Below are positions 8,219 to 16,800 of a stretch of 64,000 nt of DNA, one piece after another. This stretch comes from Paludibaculum fermentans. Its GTDB lineage: Bacteria > Acidobacteriota > Terriglobia > Bryobacterales > Bryobacteraceae. Position numbers and translations under genes: made by a program. Numbering within the stretch: the stretch's first letter is position 1; the number at the start of each line of letters is the position of its first letter. The notes beneath the pieces were generated by a model. The model did not search any database. It had not been told where the DNA came from and was given only the letters and a program-made list of their open reading frames with translations. Where the stretch lies: assembly GCF_015277775.1 (NCBI RefSeq), contig NZ_CP063849.1, forward strand, positions 3,596,001-3,660,000, given 5' to 3'.

Positions 8219-9184
8219 ATGACGGTATTTCAAGCAATTCGTGGCGCCGCCGGGCGCGTTTCCCTGCGCAAGCGGATGATGGTGGGCTACTGGTTCTTTC
8301 ACACGATGATGGCCGCGTTCGTGGCGGTGCCGCTGATGGGCGTCGCCATCTCGAACCTGGGCCATAGCCGCTACGGCGCCGAACTGATGCGGGGCTTCGA
8401 CATCAGTTGGCTGTTGGAGGTCTATTTCTATCTGCAGGGCGGCCCGATCGGCGCCATTGTGCCCACGGTGGTCCTGGCCGTGCTGCTGCTGTTCCTGGGC
8501 AGCATCTTCCTGGCCGGCGGCGCGGTGAAAATGCTGGTCTACGATGGCCCGGACTATTCGCCGCGCATGTTTTACGAAGGCTGCGGGCGCTACTTCTGGC
8601 GCTTCCTGCGGCTCGCACTTTACTCGATCTTCTTCTATGCCATCGCCATTCTTGTCTCGCGGCTGCTGCGCAAGCTGGTGGAAAAGGCGTGGGGCGAAGG
8701 AATGGAAGATCACCAGGCGACCATCGCCGGCTGGGTGGTGAGCGGATTCGTCCTGCTGCTGTACGCCCTGGTGAGCACGGCGATGGACTATGCCAAGGTC
8801 CGGCTGGTGGTGGACGACAGCCGCAAGAGCCTGCGCGCAGCGTTCGGCTCGATGCGCCTGGTGTTGACGCACCTGGGCAAGACCATGGGCGTCTGGCTGG
8901 TGCTCACGGTCCTGCTGGCTCTCTTCGCCGGGCTGTACCTGCCCGTGTCGAACTGGCTGCAGGGCGGCGGGGCCGCGAAGATCCTGACTCTCATCGTCCT
9001 CCAGCAACTCTACGTCTTCAGCCGCGTCTGGCTGCGCATGATGGCCTGGGGTTCGGCTGCGGAATTGGATCCGTTCGTGCGGCCCAAGCCGCTGCCTCCG
9101 CCGGAACCGGTCTATGTGCCGGTGGCTGTTGAGCCGGAGCCGCCGGAGTTCTCGGCCGGCGCCGAAGCCGAACCGGAAGTCTAG
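8219..9184 (+). CDS. polytopic membrane protein of unknown function
   Basis: A 321-residue membrane protein. The frame is open back to 8144, inside the previous gene, but AAGGAG lies just before the ATG at 8219. Hydrophobic segments lie at about 26-45, 78-105, 127-147, 168-188, 222-242 and 254-272, giving about six membrane helices. The last 40 residues are rich in Pro, Glu and Val. I recognise no catalytic motif. It sits between a secreted M1 peptidase and an S66 peptidase in one transcription direction and could be a helper or transporter for that pathway, which is only positional inference. Confidence 0.7.
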   Translation: MTVFQAIRGAAGRVSLRKRMMVGYWFFHTMMAAFVAVPLMGVAISNLGHSRYGAELMRGFDISWLLEVYFYLQGGPIGAIVPTVVLAVLLLFLGSIFLAGGAVKMLVYDGPDYSPRMFYEGCGRYFWRFLRLALYSIFFYAIAILVSRLLRKLVEKAWGEGMEDHQATIAGWVVSGFVLLLYALVSTAMDYAKVRLVVDDSRKSLRAAFGSMRLVLTHLGKTMGVWLVLTVLLALFAGLYLPVSNWLQGGGAAKILTLIVLQQLYVFSRVWLRMMAWGSAAELDPFVRPKPLPPPEPVYVPVAVEPEPPEFSAGAEAEPEV

Positions 9185-9196
9185 AATAGAAGCTCC

Positions 9197-10225
9197 ATGA
9201 GCATGAGACGACGCTCCTTTCTCGGGGCGCTGCCGGTCGCGGCGGCGGCTGCCCCCAGTGCCCTGCCCCTGCTGCGGCCCAAGGTCCTGAAGCCCGGCGA
9301 CATGGTGGGGCTGATCACTCCATCGACCTATGTCTCCGATCCGGATCGCCTGCTGCTGGCGCGGCGGACGATTGAGTACTTCGGGTTGAAGGCGAAGTTC
9401 GGCCGGGCCGTGGGCAAGCGCGAGGGTTATCTGGGCGGACCCATCCAGGACCGCGTGGACGACATCCACCGCATGTTCCAGGATCCGGAGGTCAAAGCGA
9501 TCTTCTGCATCCGCGGCGGCTATGGCGCGGCGATGCTGCTGGACCGCCTGGACTACGACCTGATCCGGCGGAATCCGAAGATCTTCCTGGGCTACAGCGA
9601 CATCACGGCGCTGCACCTGGGGATCCATAAGAAGTGCGGACTGGTGACCTTTCACGGCCCGGTGACGCTGTCGAAGTTCACCGACTATACGCAGGCCAAC
9701 TTCCGCAAGGCGCTGTTCGAAACGAAGCCGATGGGTAAGCTGACGAATCCGCCGGAGAGCAATACGCTACGGCCGCGGCATTTCACGCGCACGATGCAGG
9801 GCGGCAAGGCGAGCGGTCCGCTGGTGGGCGGCAACCTGTCGCTGATCTGCTCCACCATGGGGACGCCCTTCGAGATCGAGACCGAGGGGAAGGTGCTGTT
9901 CATCGAGGACGTCGACGAGCAGCCTTACAGCATGGATCGCATGCTGACGCACCTGCGGCTGGCGGGCAAGTTCAGCAAGATTAAGGGATTGGTGATCGGC
10001 GAGTGCGCCGACTGCTCGCCGCGCGACTACAAGCCGTCGTTCGACTCCACTTTCTCGCTGGGCGAAGTTTTGGATAACATTCTGGGGGATCTGAAGGTGC
10101 CCGTGGTGACCGGCCTGACCATCGGCCACACCGAGGATCAGTTGACGCTGCCGCTGGGCATCTCGGCTACCTTGGATGCCGACGAAGCGAGCCTGACGAT
10201 CGACGAACCGGCTTTGACCGAATAG
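9197..10225 (+). CDS. LD-carboxypeptidase family protein (S66), exported
   Basis: A 342-residue peptidase of the S66 family (LdcA/MccF type), which cleaves the L,D-bond of murein tetrapeptides or inactivates peptide antibiotics. The catalytic triad is visible by motif: Ser134 in GYSDIT, Glu237 in FIEDVDEQPY and His311 in IGHTED. RGGYG (about 110) is another family motif. The N-terminus (MSMRRRSFLGALPVAAAAA) is a twin-arginine-type signal, so the enzyme is probably periplasmic, unlike classical cytoplasmic LdcA. TAGAAT 9 bases before the start could be a -10 box for a second, nearly leaderless transcript within the run. Confidence 0.86.
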   Translation: MSMRRRSFLGALPVAAAAAPSALPLLRPKVLKPGDMVGLITPSTYVSDPDRLLLARRTIEYFGLKAKFGRAVGKREGYLGGPIQDRVDDIHRMFQDPEVKAIFCIRGGYGAAMLLDRLDYDLIRRNPKIFLGYSDITALHLGIHKKCGLVTFHGPVTLSKFTDYTQANFRKALFETKPMGKLTNPPESNTLRPRHFTRTMQGGKASGPLVGGNLSLICSTMGTPFEIETEGKVLFIEDVDEQPYSMDRMLTHLRLAGKFSKIKGLVIGECADCSPRDYKPSFDSTFSLGEVLDNILGDLKVPVVTGLTIGHTEDQLTLPLGISATLDADEASLTIDEPALTE

Positions 10226-10231
10226 GACTTT

Positions 10232-11065
10232 ATGCGATTTGCACTATTGCTCTCGTTTGTATGCTGCGCCGCCTTTGCGCAGGGACCCAAGACGGAACTG
10301 CTCTACCCCAATGGCGCGCCCGGCGCCATTGGGACCGAGGCGCTGGACCAGCCCTCCTTGACGGCGTACCTGGCTCCGAATCCGAATGGCGCCGCCGTGA
10401 TGGTGTGCCCGGGCGGCGGGTATGGCGGGCTTTCGATGGAGAAGGAAGGCTCAGCCGTCGCGGAGTGGTTCAACTCCTTCGGCGTTTCGGCGTTTGTCCT
10501 GAAATACCGGCTGGGGCCGCGCTATCACCACCCGGTGATGCTGGATGACGCGCGCAAGGGCATCTCGATGATCCGCACGCGGGCGAAGGAGTTCGGCGTG
10601 GATCCCAACAAGATCGGTGTGATGGGCTTCTCGGCCGGCGGCCACCTGGCCTCGTCGCTGTCCACGCATTTCCAGGAAGGGGAACGGCCCGATTTCGCGG
10701 TGCTGGTGTATCCGGTGATTTCGTTCACCACGCGCTACACGCACAGCGGGTCGATGTTCAACCTGCTGGGAAATCCGCCCGACCCGGCTTTGGTGTGGGA
10801 TCTTTCGAGCGAACTGAAGGTGACGGCGCAGACGCCGCCGACGTTCCTGTTCCATACCAGCGGGGACACCACCGTGCCGCCCGAGAACAGTATTCTCTAC
10901 TACATGGCACTGCGTTCGGCGGGGGTTCCGGCGGAGTTGCACATCTACCAGAACGGTCCGCACGGCGTAGGTTTGGCGAAGCAGGATCCGGTTCTTTCCT
11001 CGTGGCCGGGCCGCTTGAAGGACTGGATGATGGTTCGGGGCTTGATCCCGGCGCCCGCGAGATAG
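10232..11065 (+). CDS. exported alpha/beta hydrolase, acetyl-esterase type
   Basis: A 277-residue secreted esterase-like protein with a signal peptide (1-16, ending AFAQ). It has an oxyanion-loop motif (CPGGGYGG, about 56-63), nucleophile Ser134 in GFSAGGH, Asp212 in SGDTTVP and His244 in GPHGVG. This arrangement is typical of the BD-FAE/acetylxylan-esterase group that removes acetyl groups from plant polysaccharides, though the exact substrate cannot be read from sequence. It starts 6 bases after the S66 gene, with AGGA in that space, so the two are co-transcribed. Confidence 0.85.
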   Translation: MRFALLLSFVCCAAFAQGPKTELLYPNGAPGAIGTEALDQPSLTAYLAPNPNGAAVMVCPGGGYGGLSMEKEGSAVAEWFNSFGVSAFVLKYRLGPRYHHPVMLDDARKGISMIRTRAKEFGVDPNKIGVMGFSAGGHLASSLSTHFQEGERPDFAVLVYPVISFTTRYTHSGSMFNLLGNPPDPALVWDLSSELKVTAQTPPTFLFHTSGDTTVPPENSILYYMALRSAGVPAELHIYQNGPHGVGLAKQDPVLSSWPGRLKDWMMVRGLIPAPAR

Positions 11066-11114
11066 AAGATAATGGCGTAACGCGGCTTTCACTTGAGCCG
11101 TCAAGGGAGGTGGG

Positions 11115-12266
11115 ATGTCGCGCGCCTGGATTCTCGCTATTTGTCTGGCGCTGGCTGCCGGTGCCCAAGAGCAGCAGCAGCCGGATCCACAGACCACCCA
11201 ACGGCCCGTGCGCCCCGACGTCAAGGAAGACGATCCCGGCCGGCCAGTTTTGCGTCGAGGCGGTGCGGCGAAGAAGCACGAAGAGGTGGCGCCGCCCGAG
11301 TCCACTTCCACCAATCCGGCTCCGGCCGCGCCAGCGCCCACAGCCGCCCGGCCCCCCGTGCGGGAAGTGGAAGTCGGCGAGGATGGGACGACGGAACGCG
11401 TGGTGACGGACCGCACCCGCCGCAGCACGGCGGATGAACTGGTGGAACGCGCCCGGGAAGCGGCCTTCGACTTCGACAAGAACCTGCCGAACTTCCTGTG
11501 CGACCAGTTGACCAACCGCTACCGCAGCAGGACCTTGAAGCCGGACTGGAAGTATCAGGACCGCGTCCAGGTGGAGTTGGTCTACGCCAACAACCGTGAG
11601 GATTACCGGAATATCCGCATCAACGGCAAGGCGGTCAAGAAAGGCAGCCCGGAGGATTCCGGCACCTGGTCATCGGGCGAGTTCGGGACCATCCTGATCG
11701 ACGTCTTCCACCCCAACACGCGGGCCGTGTTCAAAGTGCGCGGCAGCTCGTTGGCGGCCGGCGTCGACGCCAAAGTCTACGACTACTCGGTGCTGCAGGA
11801 AAACTCGCACTGGCAGGTGCGCTTCGGCCGCACGGTGAAGCCGGCCTACAAGGGCGCGGTGTGGATCGACCCAAAGACGGCGCGCGTGCTGCGGATCGAG
11901 ATGAACACGCGGCGGCTGCCGTCTGATTATGAGATCGACACGGTGGAGACCGTGGTCGACTACGGCTGGGTGAACATCAGCGGGCAGCGCTTTCTGCTGC
12001 CGGTGAAGAGTGAAAACCTGGCCTGCTTCCGCGGCGGCTTTGACTGCGTGCGCAACGAGATCGAGTTCCGGAACTACCGCAAGTTCGCGGTCGAATCGCA
12101 GATCATCACCACCGATAGCGACATCTCGTTCCCCGAAGCCGAGGATCCGAAGAAAGAGAAGTCCGGCACGGCTCCGCCTTCCATCACTCCGGAGACGCCC
12201 AAGCCGAAGACGGATCCGAAGAAGCAGTTGATCAGCTTGTCGAACGGCATGCCGCAGCCGCAATGA
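11115..12266 (+). CDS. exported protein of unknown function (first of a paralogous pair)
   Basis: A 383-residue protein with a signal peptide (1-18), then a low-complexity Pro/Ala/Gln/Glu-rich stretch to about residue 110. A conserved globular domain follows (about 110-335). Domain landmarks are LPNFLCDQ, SSGEFGT, ENSHWQV, and a C-terminal DCVRNEIEFRNYRKF with two nearby cysteines. The same landmarks recur in the same order in the next gene, so the pair arose by tandem duplication. The last 45 residues are charged and Pro/Lys-rich. GGGAGGTGGG before the ATG at 11115 includes a good ribosome-binding site. I do not recognise a named family. Export is the only inference. Confidence 0.7.
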   Translation: MSRAWILAICLALAAGAQEQQQPDPQTTQRPVRPDVKEDDPGRPVLRRGGAAKKHEEVAPPESTSTNPAPAAPAPTAARPPVREVEVGEDGTTERVVTDRTRRSTADELVERAREAAFDFDKNLPNFLCDQLTNRYRSRTLKPDWKYQDRVQVELVYANNREDYRNIRINGKAVKKGSPEDSGTWSSGEFGTILIDVFHPNTRAVFKVRGSSLAAGVDAKVYDYSVLQENSHWQVRFGRTVKPAYKGAVWIDPKTARVLRIEMNTRRLPSDYEIDTVETVVDYGWVNISGQRFLLPVKSENLACFRGGFDCVRNEIEFRNYRKFAVESQIITTDSDISFPEAEDPKKEKSGTAPPSITPETPKPKTDPKKQLISLSNGMPQPQ

Positions 12267-12985
12267 CTTCGGCCGTCCTGCTCCTGTTGGCGATGACAGC
12301 GGCCGATCCCGGCATTGAGAAGACGCGCACCTACGCCATGGAGTGGCTGAAGCAACTGCCCGACTTTCTGTGCGAGCAGTCCGCCCAACGGATGAAAGGC
12401 ACCGGCCGGCGGGACGACTGGCATCTGGTGGATGTCATCGATACGGAAGTGAGCTACTCCGGCGGCAGGGAGCGCTACCGGCTGCTGAGGAAGAACGGCA
12501 CGCCCGTGACCGGCGACCGCATGGTGGGCACGCGCAACATGGGATCGTCGGGCGAGTTCGCGACAGCGCTGCGCTATCTGTTCTCCCAGGACGTGGCGGC
12601 GGAGTTCAAATTCAAGGGCACCGACAAGGTGCGGAAGTTGAAACTGCTGCGCTTCCAGTACGAGGTGAAGCGCGAGAATTCACACTGGTCCATCGGGATC
12701 CAGTCGATGTATTCGCCTGGATACACGGGTAGCGTCTGGGTAGAAGAAGAGACGGGCCGGATCCACCGTCTAACTATGGAGACCAAGGACTTTCCGCCCG
12801 AATTCCCTGTGCGGTCGTCGTTTTTCCAACTCGACTACACAGAGGCCGTGATCGGGGGACAGTCCTCGCTCATGCCCAGCCTCAGCGTGCTGGAGGCCTG
12901 CGACCGGCTAGGTTTTTGCGACCGGAAAGAGATCCGGTTCACGAATTACCGCAAGTTCACCGCGGAATCCCAGTTGGTGCCGTAG
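12263..12985 (+). CDS. exported protein of unknown function (second of a paralogous pair)
   Basis: A 240-residue protein starting by a 4-base ATGA overlap with the previous gene, so the two are translationally coupled. It has a short hydrophobic signal-like start, then the domain seen in its neighbour: LPDFLCEQ, SSGEFAT, ENSHWSI, CDRKEIRFTNYRKF and AESQL. It lacks the Pro-rich linker and charged tail of the first copy, so it is essentially the bare domain. Its last 29 bases overlap the end of the convergent SEC-C gene. The function is unknown. Confidence 0.7.
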   Translation: MTSAVLLLLAMTAADPGIEKTRTYAMEWLKQLPDFLCEQSAQRMKGTGRRDDWHLVDVIDTEVSYSGGRERYRLLRKNGTPVTGDRMVGTRNMGSSGEFATALRYLFSQDVAAEFKFKGTDKVRKLKLLRFQYEVKRENSHWSIGIQSMYSPGYTGSVWVEEETGRIHRLTMETKDFPPEFPVRSSFFQLDYTEAVIGGQSSLMPSLSVLEACDRLGFCDRKEIRFTNYRKFTAESQLVP

Positions 12986-13637
12986 GCGAAGGGTCCGGAT
13001 GCGGCGCCGCGGTGACCACCGCGGGGGCATTGCGGCCGCAGCAGCGCTTGTATTTCTCGCCGGAGCCACAGGGACACGGGGCGTTGCGCGGAGTGGCTGA
13101 CTCGGAATTGGGTTCGACCGTTCGATTCGGCCGCAACTCGACTACCTGGGCCGGCGCCTTCTTCGACGCCGCTTCGCGCAGTTTGCGCAGGCCCTGGCAG
13201 GCGCGCTCGTACTGGCGTTCGAATTTGGCTTCGTACGTCAAAAACCGGTTGAAGGCAGCCTCGGCGTGAAGCGCTTCGAAGGCGAGGGCCTGGAGCAACT
13301 GGGGTGAGGCGTCGGGGCGGGTCTCGGATAGCTTTGCGATGCGTTCGCAGAGGAGCAGTTCCTGGTGCAGGCGGACGCGGCGCAGGCGCCATTCGGCGTC
13401 GGCCATCTCGCGGACATAGCGCGCGGACGAGAGGTCGTCGACGGCGAAGTGGCAGGAGAGCTCCGCCAGCAGGTCAGCAAATTCGGCCGGATCGTCGCCG
13501 GGCAGCAGCACGGATTGCGAGCGGAATCCGTAGCGAAGGTTGTTGCGGGAAGAGCGCGCCTTGCCCTCTTCCGAGCGGGGTCCCGTGGAGCGAAGCGCGT
13601 TGGCGCGGTTCGCGTCGAGCTGAGCATTCGTAGCCAT
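12957..13637 (-). CDS. SEC-C motif protein of unknown function
   Basis: A 226-residue soluble protein. The N-terminus (MATNAQLDANRANALRSTGP) and the following Arg/Lys-rich segment look like a nucleic-acid-binding tail. The middle is helical and charged. Near the C-terminus (about 182-200) is a SEC-C zinc motif with four metal ligands (CPCGSGEKYKRCC), as at the end of SecA. Proteins with this layout are frequent in Acidobacteria, but their role is not established. The gene stands alone, convergent with the paralogous pair. The start at 13637 has only a weak GAAAG in front of it. Confidence 0.75.
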   Translation of the reverse strand: MATNAQLDANRANALRSTGPRSEEGKARSSRNNLRYGFRSQSVLLPGDDPAEFADLLAELSCHFAVDDLSSARYVREMADAEWRLRRVRLHQELLLCERIAKLSETRPDASPQLLQALAFEALHAEAAFNRFLTYEAKFERQYERACQGLRKLREAASKKAPAQVVELRPNRTVEPNSESATPRNAPCPCGSGEKYKRCCGRNAPAVVTAAPHPDPSPTAPTGIPR

Positions 13638-13875
13638 CTTTCAGTCCTCAATCTGTCCCATCAAAACTTCGGGCGGTTTTTGCCACCCTTATTTTCATTA
13701 TCCGGACGCCCCGCCAAGCTTTTCCCGCCAAGCGATTGATTCAGAAGGAGTAAATTGTTGAAATGGCAATCCGGCGGATCCGCGGTTCATGCTGCCGCCG
13801 GAAGCCGGCCGCGGATTGGCCTTGATTCGGATAATCAGACCTGCTATCACACAGCGGGAATCCCGGAGACGATCC

Positions 13876-16800
13876 ATGCCCAACTGTCTGCACTTTGTGC
13901 CGCGGGCTTGCGTTTTGACTCTGCTGCTGGCCGCACCCGCTCTCGCCCTCACCCTTAACCGCGCCGCGACACTGGCAGCCAAGCCGGCCGACTGCGCGAG
14001 CTACCCGCCCACCGTCACGCGTTTCGCGACAACGGACCCGCTGGTGGCGCTGGCCTTCACGGTAACCGGGCAGAAGGCCGGTGATGTCGCCGCGGTGGAC
14101 TATGTCATGCCGAACGGCACGGTCTACGCAGCGGCCAGCGGTCCCTGGCCCGCGCTGACGGCGGCCAATGCCCAGGCGGACGGGTACTGTTTCATGGACA
14201 CGTCCCTGCTGGTGGCCGGGGCGCCCGCAGCCTCGGCCACGGGTACCTGGCTGGCGAAGATCACAATCAACGGCGTGCCGTTGGTTACGTTGGCTTTCGT
14301 GATGGGGGGCACGGCGCCGGCAACGTCGCTGGTCAACGGAGGCTTCGAGCAGCCGGCCTCTTCCGGCTCAAGCACGGCGGCAGCGGGTTCATCCGGCATC
14401 ACGGGATGGATGGTGACGCACGGCAACGTCGACTCCGGCGGCTCCGCCGTCCGCTGCTCCGAGGGCAGCCAATGTCTCCACATGGGCGGCGGCACGCTTA
14501 CTGGCGGGGTCTGGCAGGCGGTGGCGACGACAGCCGGAACCCCGTATACGGTGCTCTTCGATCTGGCCGGCAACCCGGATGGCGCACCCGCGGTGAAACA
14601 CCTGCGCGTCATTGCCGCCGGTTACTCCAGGGACTACAGCTTCGACACGGCCGGGAAGTCGTGGAGCGCGATGGGCTGGCAGACCGGACAGTTCAGTTTT
14701 GTCGCGGCCAGCGCGGTCACGACGATCGAGTTTTACGGTACGGATCCGCCGACGCCGTTTGGTCCGATGCTCGATAACGTCCGCCTCACGGCCGACTCCG
14801 GCTCCAGCCCGTTGACGGGCAACCTGCTGCAGAACGGCGACGCGGAAGCCGGCCCGAGCGGCACGGATGCCGGGCTTGCCTCGATTCCCGGCTGGACGAC
14901 CGATGGCGACGTGGCGGTCACACCGTATCAATATTCCGGCGGAGTGCTGACCGACACCTCAACCGCCCCGGCCGACAAAGGACATAACTATTTCGCGGGC
15001 GGCTACAGCGCGACGTCGAAGATTACGCAGACGGTGAGTCTCTCGGCCAGCGCGGCCAATATCGACGCCGGGACGCAGGGTTTCACGCTGGACGGGTGGC
15101 TGGGGGGCTACGGCGGCCAGGACGACAGCGCGGTGCTGCGGGTCGTCTTCCAGAACAGCCTGGGCGGCACCCTGGGCAGCCTGCCCCTCGGGCCCGTGCT
15201 GGCGGCAGACCGGGGTGGTGTCAGCGGACTGATCCACAAGACGGCGACAGGCAAGGTATCGGTGGGCGCGCGCAAGGCCATCGTCAGCCTGGAGTTTACC
15301 CGCCAGGGCGGCAGCTACAACGACGGCGCGGCGGACTCGCTCTATTTCGGGCTGACGGCCGGGGGCGAATGCACTTACGTGCTGGACAGAAACTCACAAA
15401 CAGTGGGCGCGGCGGCGGCTTCGATCTCCGTGGCCGTGCAGACGGGCTCCGCGTGCAAGTGGACCGCGTCGAGCAGTGCGAGTTGGATCCAGGTCGGGTC
15501 CGGATCGTCCGGAACGGGCAACGGGACGGTTTCACTGCAGGTGGCCGCCAATGCGGACGCGGCGGCGCGGACCGGCAGCGTGACCATTGCCGGGAATGCC
15601 TTCACGGTCTCGCAGGCAGCGGCGGCCGCCGTGTGTGCGTACTCGATTGACCCTCCGGGACGGCTGTTTCCGGCGGAGGGCGCCAAGGGCGTGGTCAGCG
15701 TCACTACGGCCGCGGGCTGCAACTGGACCGCCACCACCCAGGCGGACTGGGTGAGTCTCCTGGGCAGTGGAGGCGCGGGTTCCGGGCGTATCGAGTACCG
15801 GGTGTCGCCCAACACCAGCGCCACGCCGCGGGCGGCGACGTTGACCGTCGCCGGGGAGAGGCACTCCGTCAGCCAGGCGGCGCAAGCGGCTCCCAACTCT
15901 CCTTTGATCACCTCGCTGGTGAACTGGGCGGATGATTCCGGCGAATTTGCTCCGGGCACGTGGCTGGTCATCCAGGGCAACAACCTGGCATCGGCGGCCG
16001 GCAGCTATTCGACCAGCCTGCCGCCGTACAGTTTGAACGGCGCGTCGGTTGAGTTCACGGACGGAACCACGGCGTTCCCGGCGCCCATGCTCTCTACCGC
16101 GCCTGATTCGCTGATTGTGCTGATCCCCTATGAGTTGGAGGAGCCGGCCATGCAGGTGGTGGTGACGAGCGAGTCCGGCAGCAGCGCGCCCAGCCTGATC
16201 GAACTGCAGAGCGCCGCGCCGCGCGTGGCTGCTCCGCGGGGCGAGGGGATGGTACCGGCGACGGCCTACCACTCCGATTCGTCGCAGGTGACAGCAGGAA
16301 CTCCGGCAGTGGCGGGCGAGTCCATCCTGGTGATTGTGGCCGGACTGGGCCGCATGACGCCCAGCCTGGCGCCGGGCGCGGGCGGAGGAGACGGGTCAGA
16401 TGGCAACCCCAGCAATCGGGCCACGGTCCCGGTGACTGCCTATCTGGGCGGGCAGTTTGCGCCGGTGCAGTACGCCGGCGTACTACCGGGGTCGACGGAA
16501 GGGCAGATGATCCTCCTGAAGATTCCCGATCATCTGCCCACCGGCGAGCACGAGCTGGTGATCGCCGCCGGCGGCTACGAGTCAGCGGGTGGCGTCACAC
16601 TTCCGGTTTCCGCCGACAGTTGGGCGAGCGGCGCGGCGGCGATGCTGAACGCGAACGAAGGAGCGGTTTCCTATGGGGGTCTGACGCTGGCCGTGCCGGC
16701 CAATTCGCTCACCACCGGCGCGACGGTGGTTGTTTCGCGGAATCTGCAACTGAGGGAGGCCGGCAAGCCGGTCTTCACCATTGCGGGGCTTCCAGCAGAG

